Notes under the pieces: generated by a model
The model's input: only the letters and a program-made list of their open reading frames with translations
The model's database searches: none
Told to the model about the DNA's origin: nothing
Origin: Streptomyces sp. NBC_00448
GTDB lineage: Bacteria; Actinomycetota; Actinomycetes; Streptomycetales; Streptomycetaceae
Direction of reading: 5' to 3'
Length of the DNA stretch: 64,000 nucleotides
NCBI RefSeq assembly: GCF_036014115.1
Contig: NZ_CP107913.1
Coordinates: forward strand, 9,566,501-9,630,500
Made by a program: the position numbers and the translations under genes
In this document: positions 1 to 8,984 of the stretch, piece after piece
How positions within the stretch are numbered: the first letter of the stretch is position 1
Layout of the letters: every line of letters begins with the position of its first letter

Positions 1-1
1 G

Positions 2-106
2 GTGACCGGGCTGCGGCGGCTGCACTCCGGGCACCTGGGCGACTACGTCGCCTGGCTCGCCCTCGGTGTCGCCGCCCTGTGCGCCGCGTTCGGCGCGCAG
101 ACCTGA
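2..106 (+). CDS. C-terminal end of a proton-translocating antiporter-type subunit (partial)
   Basis: Only the last 34 codons of a gene that begins before the window are visible, ending at a TGA. The peptide reads LRRLHSGHLGDYVAWLALG followed by a hydrophobic stretch and a short polar end. The 'LRRL-x-SG-x-L-x-x-Y' pattern followed by a final membrane helix resembles the C-terminus of NuoL/hydrogenase-4 type proton-conducting membrane subunits. That assignment rests on a short tail and is tentative. If right, the complete protein would be a multi-helix inner-membrane subunit that moves protons. Confidence 0.45.
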   Translation: MTGLRRLHSGHLGDYVAWLALGVAALCAAFGAQT

Positions 107-225
107 TCCGGCGCGCAGACCTGAGGGGGCGGTGGCACCGGCGTCACCGCGTCATCACGTTCGCGGATCACCGCGCGGTGCACGGCGGGCCGGACCCGAC
201 CGAGCAGGCCCCAGGCCGGGCAGGC

Positions 226-765
226 TCAGGCCGGGCGGGTCACCGCTTGCAGGACGGTGCGGTTGAAGGCCGGCAGGTCGTCGGGCTTACGACTGGTGAT
301 GAGGGCGTTGGGGCCCGCCGTGCACACCTTCACCTCCTCGTCCACCCAGGTCGCGCCCGCGTTGCGCAGGTCCGTCCGCAGGCTCGGCCACGAGGTGAGC
401 GTCCGGCCACGGACCGTGTCCGCCTCGACCAGGGTCCACGGGGCGTGGCAGATCGCCGCGACCGGCTTGCCGGCGGCGAAGAAGCCGCGTACGAGGTCGA
501 GCGCCTTGGCGTCCTGGCGCAGCTCGTCCGGGTTGGCGACGCCGCCGGGCAGGACCAGCACGTCGAAGTCCGCCGCGGAAGCCTCGTCCACGGCGAGGTC
601 GGCCGGGAAGGTGTCGGCCTTGTCCAGGTGGTGGAAGCCCTGGACCTCGCCCGCCTCGGGGGTGATCAGCGACGGCGTCACTCCCGCGTCGGACAGCGCC
701 TGCCAGGGGGAGGTCAGCTCCACCTGCTCGACGCCCTCGGTCGCGGTCAGGAATGCGGCTCGCAC
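226..765 (-). CDS. DJ-1/PfpI family type 1 glutamine amidotransferase-like protein
   Basis: This 179-residue protein is a complete single-domain member of the DJ-1/PfpI superfamily. The nucleophile elbow is visible as AICHAPW near residue 105, with the Cys-His pair typical of PfpI/YhbO-type proteins, preceded by the strand VLVLPGG. The length matches the family (about 170-190). Members are described as intracellular proteases, glyoxalase-like or protein-deglycating stress enzymes, and the sequence does not say which applies here. It is transcribed alone on the minus strand, away from the partial gene upstream. A stress-response role is inferred from the family. Confidence 0.9.
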   Translation of the reverse strand: MRAAFLTATEGVEQVELTSPWQALSDAGVTPSLITPEAGEVQGFHHLDKADTFPADLAVDEASAADFDVLVLPGGVANPDELRQDAKALDLVRGFFAAGKPVAAICHAPWTLVEADTVRGRTLTSWPSLRTDLRNAGATWVDEEVKVCTAGPNALITSRKPDDLPAFNRTVLQAVTRPA

Positions 766-917
766 GACATCACGTCCTCTCGTTGCCGGAGCCTGTTCGA
801 AGCGTTCACGCTGCGGCTACCCGTCGCCATGCACCGAAAACGGCATCCGCGCCGCGGAGTCCCGTCGCCTCCCCACCGCGAGGCGTACTCGGTTCCGCCC
901 GCCGGGGCGCTCGTGGC

Positions 918-2675
918 TCAGCCCTCCGGGGAGTCGTCGCCGTGGCTGCGGACGATCTCCTTCATCTTGGCGACCGCGAAGCCCCAGCCCTGCTCGACGG
1001 TGGGCTTGGCGGGGACGGCGATCTCGTCGGGGTTGGTGACGACATCGAGCAGCACGGGTCCGCGCACGTCCAGCGCGGTGCGCACCGCCTCGTCCAGTTC
1101 GGCGGGGTCGGTGACGCGGATGCCGGTGAGTCCCAGGGCGGTCGCGACCGCGGCGAAGTCGGGGTTGTCCAGGACGGTGCCGAACTCGGGCAGGCCGGAC
1201 TGCTCCTGTTCGAGTTTCACCATGCCCAGGCGGCGGTTGTCGAAGACGACGAGGGTCACCGGAAGGTCGTAGGTCCTGAGCGTCATCAGGTCGCCGAGCA
1301 GCATGCTCAGGCCGCCGTCGCCGCAGAACGCGACGACCTGCCGGTCGCGGTCCAGGAGTTGCGCGCCGAGCGCGTGCGGCATGGCGTTGGCCATCGAGCC
1401 GAGGTTGTAGGAGCCCAGCAGGCGGCGCGTGCCGCGCATCTCCACGAACCGGGAGAGCCAGACCGTCGCCATGCCGGTGTCGGAGGTGAAGACGGCGTCG
1501 TCGTCGGCGTACCGGTCGACGGCGGCGGCCAGCGCCTCGGGGCGGATGTCGTGGGCGCGGTTGTCCAGCGCCGAACGGACCCGTCCGATCAGGCCCTTGT
1601 CGTGGCCGGGCGCGGCCAGCCGGTCCTGGCCCTCGCGCCAGGACGCGAAGTGCCGCACGGACTTCTCCAGGTGCCCTCGGTCACGGCCGCCGGCGGGGGC
1701 TGGAGCGGACAGGTGGGCGAGCAGGTCGCGCACCGTCGCGCCGACATCGCCGACCAGGCCGATCTCGACCGGCACCCGGCGCCCGATGTGGGTCGGCTCG
1801 GTGTCGACCTGGACGACGGTGCGGCCCTCGGGGTACCAGTCGCGGTACGGGAAGTCGGTGCCCAGCAGCAGGAGCGTGTCGGCGTCCTGGAGCGCGGCGG
1901 CCGCGGCGGGGTTGCCGATCAGGCCGGTCTGGCCGACCTGGAAGGGGTTGTCGCCCTCGAAGCCCTCCTTGGCCTTCAAGGTGAGCACCATCGGCGCGGC
2001 CAGCCGGTCGGCGAGCGCGAGGACCTGGTCGCGGGCCTCACGCGCGCCGCGCCCGACCAGCAGGGTGACCCGCTCGGCCTCCTCCAGCAGGCCGGCGGCC
2101 GCGCGCACGGCGTCCTCGTCCGGGCGGGTGGTCGGCGTGGTGACCGAGAAGCGGGAGGGCCGGTCGTCGGGGAGTTCCTGCTCGCCGATGTCCCCGGGCA
2201 CCGTCAGCACCGCGACGCCCTTGCGCCCGAGGGCGTTGCGCACGGCGGTCTCCAGCAGCAGCGGCAGTTGCCCGGGGGAGGTGATCGTGGCGCGGAAGAC
2301 GGCCACGTCGCTGAAGAGCGCGTCGTTGTCGACCTCCTGGAAGTAGTCGCTGCCCAGCTCCGCAAGCGGCACCTGCCCGGCGATGACCAGCACCGGGGTG
2401 TGGCTCTTGGCCGCGTCGTAGAGGCCGTTGAGCAGGTGCACCGAGCCGGGGCCGACCGTGCCCATGCACACCCCGAGCCGCCCGGTGAGCTGGGACTGGG
2501 CGCTCGCGGCGAAGGCCGCGGCCTCCTCGTGCCGGCAGCCCACCCACTCCACGCCGTCGGTGGTGCGGATGGCGTCGGTCAACGGGTTCAGGGCGTCGCC
2601 TACGACGCCGAAGACCTGGCGCACGTCGAGTTCGGCGAGAGCGTCCACGATGACGCGGGCAACGGTGCGGGCCAC
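918..2675 (-). CDS. poxB: Thiamine-diphosphate-dependent pyruvate oxidase/dehydrogenase-like enzyme
   Basis: At 585 residues it has the three-domain layout of the acetolactate synthase/pyruvate oxidase superfamily. The N-terminal Pyr domain starts with VFGVVGDALNPL and includes the catalytic Glu in RHEEAAAFAA near residue 50. The central domain includes PGDIGEQELP and LLLLGTDFPY. The C-terminal PP domain carries the TPP-binding GDGGLSMLLGDLMT motif, closed by VFDNRRLGM instead of the usual NN. The closest type is PoxB (pyruvate to acetate and CO2, quinone-linked and membrane-peripheral), but a related lyase cannot be excluded. It begins 30 bp after the upstream glutamate-synthase-like gene on the same strand, so the two are probably co-transcribed. 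Confidence 0.85.
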   Translation of the reverse strand: MARTVARVIVDALAELDVRQVFGVVGDALNPLTDAIRTTDGVEWVGCRHEEAAAFAASAQSQLTGRLGVCMGTVGPGSVHLLNGLYDAAKSHTPVLVIAGQVPLAELGSDYFQEVDNDALFSDVAVFRATITSPGQLPLLLETAVRNALGRKGVAVLTVPGDIGEQELPDDRPSRFSVTTPTTRPDEDAVRAAAGLLEEAERVTLLVGRGAREARDQVLALADRLAAPMVLTLKAKEGFEGDNPFQVGQTGLIGNPAAAAALQDADTLLLLGTDFPYRDWYPEGRTVVQVDTEPTHIGRRVPVEIGLVGDVGATVRDLLAHLSAPAPAGGRDRGHLEKSVRHFASWREGQDRLAAPGHDKGLIGRVRSALDNRAHDIRPEALAAAVDRYADDDAVFTSDTGMATVWLSRFVEMRGTRRLLGSYNLGSMANAMPHALGAQLLDRDRQVVAFCGDGGLSMLLGDLMTLRTYDLPVTLVVFDNRRLGMVKLEQEQSGLPEFGTVLDNPDFAAVATALGLTGIRVTDPAELDEAVRTALDVRGPVLLDVVTNPDEIAVPAKPTVEQGWGFAVAKMKEIVRSHGDDSPEG

Positions 2676-2705
2676 GGTTCCTCCAACAGGGGTGGGCGGG
2701 ACGGC

Positions 2706-4283
2706 TCAGAAGTGGTCGGGATCGGCGGCGGCCCAGTCGGCGGCCCATGACGCGGGCGGCTCCGCCAGGAGCTGCCCGGGCGACAGCCAGTCGTACAACT
2801 CCTCGTAGGAGCGGACGGTGTACGGATCGATCCGCCGCCGCAGCATGTGCGGACGCAGCTGGGACGCGTCGCCGACACCCATGGACGCCATGATCTGCAG
2901 CGCGCTGGCCACCGTCGCGGACTGCAGGCGCTGCACGCGCGCCGACTTGTCGCCCACGTCCAGGGCGCGGGCGCGCCGCGGGTCCTGGGTGGTGACGCCG
3001 ACCGGGCAGGTGTTGGTGTGGCAGCGCTGGGCCTGGATGCATCCGACCGCGAACATCATGGCGCGGGCGGCGTTGCCGTAGTCGGCGCCCTGGAGCATCC
3101 GCTTGACGAGGTCGGAGCCGGTGGCGATCTTGCCGCTGGCGCCGATCCGGACCCGGTCCCGCAGCCCGGCGCCGACCAGCGCGTTGTGCACGGTGATCAG
3201 ACCCTCGGTGAGAGGGGTGCCGATGTGGTCGGCGAACTCCAGCGGCGCCGCGCCGGTGCCTCCTTCAGCGCCGTCGACGATGATGAAGTCCGGTGTGGTG
3301 CCCTCCTCGACCATCGCTTTGCAGACGGCCAGGAACTGGCCGCGCGAGCCGACGCAGAGCTTGAATCCGGCCGGTTTGCCACCGGACAGCTCGCGCATCC
3401 GGGCGACGAACCGGACCAGTTCGCGGGGGGTGCCGAACGCACGGTGGTAGGGCGGCGACACGACGGTCCGCCCCTGCGGGACGTCCCGCACCCGGGCGAT
3501 CTCCGCGTTGACCTTGGCGCCGGGCAGCACGCCCCCGATGCCGGGCTTGGCTCCCTGGGAGAGCTTCAGCGACACGCACTTGACGTTGTCGAGACCGGCC
3601 TTGTCGGCGAACTCCCCGGGATCGAAGCCGCCGTCCTTGTCGCGGCAGCCGAAGTAGCCGGTGCCGATCTCCCAGACCAGGTCACCACCGTGCCGCAGGT
3701 GGTACTCCGACAGGCCGCCCTCACCCGTGTCGTGCGCGAACCCGCCTGCCGCCGCTCCCTTGTTGAGGGCCATGACCGCCTGGGCCGACAGAGATCCGAA
3801 GCTCATGGCGGACACGTTCAACAGCGCCATGTCGTACGGCTTGGTGCAGTCCGGGCCGCCGATGCGTACCCGGGGCGGCTCGTCGGGCACCGGGCGCGGG
3901 GCCATGGACGGGACGAGGAACTCGTGGCCGGTCGCGTAGACGTCCCGCTCGGTGCCGTACGGCTCCTCCGCGTCGGTGCCCTTGGCCCGCTCGTAGACGA
4001 TGCTGCGGGTGTCACGGTCGAAGGGGCGCCCGTCGAAGTTCCGCTCGATGAAGTACTGCTGGAGCTCCGGACGGATCTTCTCCAGCAGGAAACGGGCGTG
4101 GCCGAGGACCGGGTAGTTGCGCAGGACCGAGTGGCGGCGCTGCAACAGGTCGTACAGGCCGAGCAGTCCCAGCGCGGCAAGAGGCACCGTGGCGGTCCAC
4201 CACCACGGACTGGCCGCCACCGCGGCGACGGCCGCGGCAACGGCGGCGAGCAGGGTCAGGGCCACCGCAAGGGATCTCATCAC
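2706..4283 (-). CDS. FMN-binding glutamate synthase family protein (GltB-like, membrane-anchored)
   Basis: This 525-residue protein carries the central and FMN domains of glutamate synthase without the amidotransferase domain. Residues 1-45 are hydrophobic, forming two probable membrane helices, which is common in stand-alone members. The FMN/iron-sulfur region shows DGAEGGTGAAP around residues 330-340, a phosphate-binding IGASGKI, and a C-x5-C-x4-C cluster in CIQAQRCHTNTCPVG for a 3Fe-4S centre. Archaeal-type enzymes of this family make glutamate, but many bacterial stand-alone copies have no proven substrate. It precedes the PoxB-like gene in an apparent two-gene operon, suggesting a redox role at the membrane. 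Confidence 0.85.
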   Translation of the reverse strand: MMRSLAVALTLLAAVAAAVAAVAASPWWWTATVPLAALGLLGLYDLLQRRHSVLRNYPVLGHARFLLEKIRPELQQYFIERNFDGRPFDRDTRSIVYERAKGTDAEEPYGTERDVYATGHEFLVPSMAPRPVPDEPPRVRIGGPDCTKPYDMALLNVSAMSFGSLSAQAVMALNKGAAAGGFAHDTGEGGLSEYHLRHGGDLVWEIGTGYFGCRDKDGGFDPGEFADKAGLDNVKCVSLKLSQGAKPGIGGVLPGAKVNAEIARVRDVPQGRTVVSPPYHRAFGTPRELVRFVARMRELSGGKPAGFKLCVGSRGQFLAVCKAMVEEGTTPDFIIVDGAEGGTGAAPLEFADHIGTPLTEGLITVHNALVGAGLRDRVRIGASGKIATGSDLVKRMLQGADYGNAARAMMFAVGCIQAQRCHTNTCPVGVTTQDPRRARALDVGDKSARVQRLQSATVASALQIMASMGVGDASQLRPHMLRRRIDPYTVRSYEELYDWLSPGQLLAEPPASWAADWAAADPDHF

Positions 4284-4735
4284 CCCTGCCGCATTACCGC
4301 GCAGGCCCTCCCCATGCTGCCCGCCCGCGTCAAGTTCCGGTCATGCCCGATGACGCCCGGTCACGCCCGGGCTCGGGCGGCCCGGCCCCGCCGTGACCGC
4401 CTCCTGGCGCCCTTCACGGGCTGTGGCCGTACCGACCGGGTCCGTGAGGGACGTGTTTCGAGGCGGTCCGGCAGGTGTCATCCCCGGTGCGTGGGTAACC
4501 GACTGGACATGGAGACGCCACGTTTGAAGGCTTTGGCCACGGTATGCACGATAGATCCCTCCCGGGCGACATCCGGCCCGCGGTCGCCCGAGCGCGGCGA
4601 CGGACGCACGAAGGTCCTGTCCCGTCCGGGCCGCTGAGTTCCCCGATGCCGGTGAGCCCCTCGATACCGACAGGCTCGCCCTGCGACGCCGGCGGCCCCG
4701 GGGAGGCCGCGACCGCAAGACCGGGAGGTGTTTCC

Positions 4736-5419
4736 GTGACGACCGTCGCTGTGCCACTCCGCCGAGGCTCCGGCAAGGTGTGGGCGCTACCGGGGGTGTA
4801 TACGCCGCAGGCCGACACGCGGCTGCTCGGCCGTGCCCTGCGGGCGGAGGAGGCGCTGGCAGGAGCGGACGTGCTCGAGATCGGAACCGGCAGCGGGGCG
4901 CTGGCGGTGCTGGCCGCGCGGATGGGCGCCCGGGTGGCTGCCACCGACGTCTCCTGGCGGGCGGTGATGAGCGCCCGTGCCAACGCGGTGCTGCAGCGGC
5001 AGCGTGTTCGGGTCCGCCGCGGCGACCTGGCCGGCCCGGCCGGGGGGCGCACCTACGACATGGTCGTGACCAACCCGCCCTATGTGCCCTCGCCGCAGTC
5101 GCGGCCGCCGGCCGGCGCCGCCAGGGCCTGGGACGCGGGAAACGACGGGAGGCACGTCGTGGACCGGGTCTGCTCGCACGCTCCGGCGCTGCTGCGCCCG
5201 GCCGGCGTCCTGCTGATGGTGCACTCCGGCCTGTGCGGGGTGGACCTCACCCTGGGGCAACTGGAGAGTGCCGGTCTGCCCGCCGAGGTCGTGGCGCGTG
5301 AGTACGTGCCCTTCGGGCCGGTACTCGGACGCCGCCTGCCCTGGCTGCGGGCGCAGGGCCTGATCGGACCGGCCGACGAGCACGAGGAACTGGTGGTCAT
5401 CCGTGCCGCGCGAACCTGA
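4736..5419 (+). CDS. HemK2/MTQ2-type class I SAM methyltransferase
   Basis: The protein has 227 residues from the GTG at 4736, chosen because GGGAGG lies just upstream at 4723-4728. The reading frame is open further upstream, but that part is low-complexity. The SAM-binding motif I is VLEIGTGSGALAVLAA. The substrate motif NPPY follows (VVTNPPYVPS), which marks HemK/PrmC-like glutamine-N5 or MTQ2-type methyltransferases. The likely substrate is a protein side chain, but the product has not been established for this actinobacterial subgroup. Its 3' end overlaps the CDGSH gene by 17 bp, so it is the first gene of a tightly coupled three-gene operon. Confidence 0.85.
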   Translation: MTTVAVPLRRGSGKVWALPGVYTPQADTRLLGRALRAEEALAGADVLEIGTGSGALAVLAARMGARVAATDVSWRAVMSARANAVLQRQRVRVRRGDLAGPAGGRTYDMVVTNPPYVPSPQSRPPAGAARAWDAGNDGRHVVDRVCSHAPALLRPAGVLLMVHSGLCGVDLTLGQLESAGLPAEVVAREYVPFGPVLGRRLPWLRAQGLIGPADEHEELVVIRAART

Positions 5420-5777
5420 GACGCACGAGACCGACTCACGCGAGACCGACTCACGCGAGACCAGGTCACGCGAGGCCGTCGCGCACCCCGACCCTCGTGA
5501 AGTCGAGCCGAGCGAGCCCGAGTTGCGCGACGCCGTACGGGATCGCCGCCCCCGCCGGATCACCGTCGATCCCGAGGGGCCGATCCTGGTCGAGGGCCCG
5601 GTCGAGGTGGTCCGTGAAGACGGCACCGTGGCTGCCAGCGACAGGTTCGCGGTCGCGATCTGCACGTGCCGGCGTACCCGAACCGCCCCCTGGTGCGACA
5701 CCAGCCACCGCCGTCACCGCCGTCCGTGCGGGACCGAACACCCCGGAAGGGACGAGCCACGTGGCGACCCGGAATAG
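5403..5777 (+). CDS. CDGSH iron-sulfur domain protein
   Basis: This is a 124-residue protein with a GTG start inside the previous gene. Residues 1-45 are a polar, repetitive leader (repeats of D-S-R-E-T). The rest is one CDGSH domain with the full ligand motif C-T-C-R-R-T-x3-P-W-C-D-T-S-H: three Cys and one His able to hold a 2Fe-2S cluster. The 'G' of the canonical CDGSH is replaced by T. Such proteins are small redox or electron-transfer modules. It overlaps both neighbours, implying translational coupling with the methyltransferase and the iron-redox enzyme. The repetitive leader may not be part of the native protein if a later start is used. Confidence 0.8.
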   Translation: MPREPETHETDSRETDSRETRSREAVAHPDPREVEPSEPELRDAVRDRRPRRITVDPEGPILVEGPVEVVREDGTVAASDRFAVAICTCRRTRTAPWCDTSHRRHRRPCGTEHPGRDEPRGDPE

Positions 5778-6777
5778 CACCGAGCGCGACCGGACCGCAC
5801 CCGCGGTGCCCTGCTCACGCGGACCGCTGTCGAGTGCCGTGGTGGTGGCCCTGACCGCGAACCACCGGCCCGGCCCGCACCACCTGCGCCACGCGGCCAC
5901 GACCGACGCGCCCTACGGGGACGACCTGCAACTGGCCCTCTACCTGCTGTACGAACTGCACTACCGTGGCTTCGCCGGGGTCGACGAGTCCATGGAATGG
6001 GCGCCCGTCCTCGCGCCGCTCCGGGAGGCGCTGGAGGACCGCTTCCTGCGTGCACTGCGCGCCGACGTACCCGGCCGCGCTCCGGAGGACGCGTTCGCCG
6101 ACCTCCTCGTCGAGCCCGCCGACCGGAGCGGGAGCGTCGCGTACCACCTCGAACACGAGGGCGCCCTGGGGCAGGTGCGCGAGTACGCGGCCCTGCGCTC
6201 GCTGTACCACCTGAAGGAGGCCGACCCGCACGCCTGGGTCATCCCACGACTGCGCGGGCGGGCGAAGGCCGCCATGGTCGCCATCGAGTACGACGAGTTC
6301 GGTGCGGGAAGGGCCGAGGAGGTGCACGCCCGGCTCTTCGCCGACCTGATGGACGACCTTGGTCTGGACACCGCCTACGGCCGCTACGTGGACCACGCGC
6401 CCGCGGAGATGCTCGCCGTCGTCAACCTGATGACGCTGTTCGGCATGCACCGCAGGTCGCGGGGGGCTCTGGTGGGGCACTTCGGCTGCGTCGAGGTGAC
6501 CTCGTCGCCCGGCTCGCGGCGACTCGCGGCCGCCATGCGCCGTACCGGGGCCGGCCCCGCGGCCGTGCGGTTCTACACCGAGCACGTCGAGGCGGACGCG
6601 GTCCACGAGCAGGTGGTACGGCACGAGGTGGTCGGCGGGTTGCTCGCCGACGAGCCGCACCTGGCCGGCGACGTCGCCTTCGGGGTGGACGCCACCGTCC
6701 TTCTGGAGGACCGCCTGGCCGCGCACCTCCTGCGTGCGTGGCGGTCGGGAGGATCAGCCCTGCGCCAGTCGCTGTGA
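5761..6777 (+). CDS. Iron-containing redox enzyme family protein (heme-oxygenase-like fold)
   Basis: From the GTG at 5761 the protein has 338 residues. The open frame extends upstream, but there it overlaps the CDGSH gene out of frame and reads as low-complexity. The body is all-helical and rich in Glu, His and Asp, as in heme-oxygenase-like di-iron proteins. Visible ligand-like segments include ELHYRGFAG, EYDEFGAGRAEEVHARLF, FYTEHVEADAVHEQV and HEVVGGLLAD. The E-x-H and H-x-x-x-H/E spacing fits a dinuclear iron site. Members oxidise diverse small molecules and the substrate cannot be read from sequence. It is the third gene of the methyltransferase-CDGSH operon, where the CDGSH protein could supply electrons (inferred). 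Confidence 0.8.
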   Translation: MATRNSTERDRTAPAVPCSRGPLSSAVVVALTANHRPGPHHLRHAATTDAPYGDDLQLALYLLYELHYRGFAGVDESMEWAPVLAPLREALEDRFLRALRADVPGRAPEDAFADLLVEPADRSGSVAYHLEHEGALGQVREYAALRSLYHLKEADPHAWVIPRLRGRAKAAMVAIEYDEFGAGRAEEVHARLFADLMDDLGLDTAYGRYVDHAPAEMLAVVNLMTLFGMHRRSRGALVGHFGCVEVTSSPGSRRLAAAMRRTGAGPAAVRFYTEHVEADAVHEQVVRHEVVGGLLADEPHLAGDVAFGVDATVLLEDRLAAHLLRAWRSGGSALRQSL

Positions 6778-7377
6778 CAGCAAGTGGCCCCCTCGCCGAC
6801 GTGGCGTCGCCGCCGTACCTGCCGTCGCCCGCCGTCGGCCGGGTGTCTTCGGGGCGCCGGCCCGGCTGGCGACCGGCGGGTCCGCTCGGCCTGCCGGATC
6901 ACGGTCCGGCGAGGAACCTACGCAGCGGTGGATCGGCGACGAACTCGGCTGCGCGCAGACGGACATCTCCCGGAGGCCCACCGCGGTCCACCCGCCCCGC
7001 GCGCGGGGCGGTCGAGCCGAGGAGTGACCGCACGGGAGCTGTTCGTGATCGGTCGGCAACATTTGTCTTTCGCGGCCCAACAGGCGGTGTGCCGCGCTGA
7101 TTCAGGTCGTCAGCGGCGGAAGCGTCGGCTGCACATCGCCCTCCCCAGATGCGAAGCCGTGGAAGAGGACGAGACTGGCTGGAAGGGCGAGGAGCCGTAA
7201 CGACGGGCCACCCCGGGCCGTGCACCTCTGGTGTCATCCCGTGCGGGGGTGGTCGGGCGGCGACTCGTGGACGTGACCACTTCGCGCGGCCACCCCGGCG
7301 TGCGGAGGAGCCGGCCTCGGACGCGATGCCGGACCTCGTCCGGAACCACGCACTCGACGGTGAGAAGGCGAAGCGTG
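6778..7377. other. Intergenic stretch without a supported gene
   Basis: About 600 bp separates the redox operon from the next operon. Several frames are open, but they give Arg/Pro-rich peptides with no recognisable domain, and none has a good ribosome site. I see no tRNA-like fold or clear promoter. The ribosome site for the next gene (GAGAAGG) lies at its right edge. Confidence 0.5.
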
Positions 7378-8049
7378 ATGGGCGAACCGAAGAACCTCGG
7401 CATGGCCGCGGCCGTGGCCGGAGGGTACCTGCTCGGCCGCGGCAAGAAGGGCCAGATGGCGCTGACCGCCGCCGCGTTGCTGGCCGGCAGGGGCCTGCGG
7501 CCGGGCTCACTCGTGGCGGACGGCGTTCGCAAGGTGCCCGGCGTACCGGCGTCCCTCAAGGGTGGTGGCGACGACGAGGGCGGTACGGCCCCGGAGAGCG
7601 GGCACGGTACCGGCAGCGGTGCGCACGCGCACGGCCGCCTCAGCCGGGCCGCCCGCGGCGTGGCGAACCACGGCATCACGGCGCTCACCGGGGCGCTGCA
7701 CGAGCGCACGCTCGGCCTGAACGACGAATCCGCGGACGACGGGGAATCGGCGGCACCGGAGGCGGGTGACGGCAGCGACGGCAACGGCGGCAATGCCGAC
7801 GACGACACCGCCGTCGAGGACGAGGCGGCGGGTGAAGCCGAACCGCCCGAGCCGAAGCCTGCCGCCAAGAAGGCCGTGCCGAAGAAACGGGTGGCGCCCA
7901 AGAAGCGGGCGGCACCGAAGAAGCCGGCCGCGGCCAAGGCACCGAGTGGGAAACCCGGCGGCAAGAAGCCGTCACCCGCTCGGAAGACGACGGCGAAGAA
8001 GAGCCGACCCACCAAGAAGGCAACCCCGCACGCCCGGCGGGAGAGGTGA
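7378..8049 (+). CDS. Small protein with hydrophobic N-terminus and histone-H1-like Lys/Ala/Pro tail
   Basis: The protein has 223 residues from the ATG at 7378 (a GTG lies directly before it), with GAGAAGG upstream. Residues 1-45 contain Gly/Ala-rich hydrophobic stretches (MAAAVAGGYLLGRGKKG, LTAAALLAG). The middle is acidic and flexible. The last 75 residues are a run of PKK, AKK and KPA repeats like a histone-H1 or HupS-type tail, which suggests binding to nucleic acid or to an acidic partner. It is 6 bp from the following SRPBCC gene and co-transcribed with it. Comparable trios occur near Streptomyces gas-vesicle genes as I recall, but no gvp gene lies in this window. Function unknown. Confidence 0.75.
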   Translation: MGEPKNLGMAAAVAGGYLLGRGKKGQMALTAAALLAGRGLRPGSLVADGVRKVPGVPASLKGGGDDEGGTAPESGHGTGSGAHAHGRLSRAARGVANHGITALTGALHERTLGLNDESADDGESAAPEAGDGSDGNGGNADDDTAVEDEAAGEAEPPEPKPAAKKAVPKKRVAPKKRAAPKKPAAAKAPSGKPGGKKPSPARKTTAKKSRPTKKATPHARRER

Positions 8050-8055
8050 CCGTTC

Positions 8056-8982
8056 ATGGCGACCGACCAGAAGACCAACGAAACCGACCCGAGCCCGATC
8101 ACCCTGCTCAGGCACGAAGTCAGCCACTATCTCAGCGCCCGCGCCAAACACGCCGCCCGCAAGGCCGGAAGCAGGCTGACCGACGCGACCGACAAGCTGA
8201 TGGATGTCGACGAGGACAGCGGCACCGTCCCGAAGGTCGGCAAGCGCGTCCTGCACGGTGAGTCGCCGGCCGCCGCGATCGCCGCCGAGAAGGGCGAGGA
8301 CATCAAGAGCGGCGTCACCGGGAAGATCAAGGACGCCGTCTCCGGCGGTGGTTCGGGCGACGACTCGTCGGGCGACACCAAGGCCACGAACATCGTCGAG
8401 ATGATCGACGTCGGGGTTCCGCTGCGCACCGCGTACGACCACTGGACCGAGTACGAGAACTTCAGCGGGTTCACCAAAGGGGTCCAGCAGGCTGAGCGCG
8501 GCGAAGAGGCGACCAGCGAGTGGACGGTCAAGATCGGCCCGTCCACCCGGAGTTGGAAGGCGACCGTCCAGGAGCAGCTTCCCGACGACCGTATCGTCTG
8601 GAAGTCCGAGGGGTCCCTGGGCACCACGCAGGGTGCCGTCAGCTTCCACGAGATCACCCCGACGCTCACCCGGATCATCCTCGTCCTCGTCTACTACCCG
8701 ACCGGCATCGTGGAGAAGACCGGCAACCTCTGGCGTGCTCAAGGCCGCCGGGCGCGGCTGGACTTCAAGAACTTCCAGCGGTACGTGACTTTCGCCGAGG
8801 AGGAGGCCGAGGGCTGGCGCGGCGAGATCCGCGAGGGCGAGGTCGTACAGACCCACGAGGAGGCCATGGAACAAGAGGAGGCGGAAGCGGACGACGAGGA
8901 CGAAAGCGACGAGGACGCCGAGGACGACGAGGAAGAAGAAGGCGTCGACGAGGACGACGAGGCCGAGGAAGAGGCCGGCTGA
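8056..8982 (+). CDS. SRPBCC (START-like/polyketide-cyclase fold) protein with acidic tail
   Basis: The protein has 308 residues. The first 110 residues are polar and helical. A SRPBCC ligand-binding domain spans roughly 115-265, recognisable from EMIDVGVPLRTAYDHWTEYE, the FSGFTKGV segment, the WKATVQEQ strand and VSFHEITPTLTRI. The final 45 residues are almost only Glu and Asp. The domain family binds hydrophobic ligands or acts as a scaffold, and no catalytic residue is evident. The strongly acidic tail complements the strongly basic tail of the gene just upstream, so the two products may associate electrostatically (inferred). The next gene starts 3 bp after its stop. Confidence 0.85.
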   Translation: MATDQKTNETDPSPITLLRHEVSHYLSARAKHAARKAGSRLTDATDKLMDVDEDSGTVPKVGKRVLHGESPAAAIAAEKGEDIKSGVTGKIKDAVSGGGSGDDSSGDTKATNIVEMIDVGVPLRTAYDHWTEYENFSGFTKGVQQAERGEEATSEWTVKIGPSTRSWKATVQEQLPDDRIVWKSEGSLGTTQGAVSFHEITPTLTRIILVLVYYPTGIVEKTGNLWRAQGRRARLDFKNFQRYVTFAEEEAEGWRGEIREGEVVQTHEEAMEQEEAEADDEDESDEDAEDDEEEEGVDEDDEAEEEAG

Positions 8983-8984
8983 CC

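Noticed and set aside
753-2750. Long rightward open frame opposite the PoxB-like gene
   Set aside because: It is the antisense of a well-supported gene in high-GC DNA and its product is Gly/Val/Arg-rich without motifs.
6784-7200. 138-codon rightward frame after the redox operon
   Set aside because: Arg-rich composition, no ribosome site and no recognisable domain.
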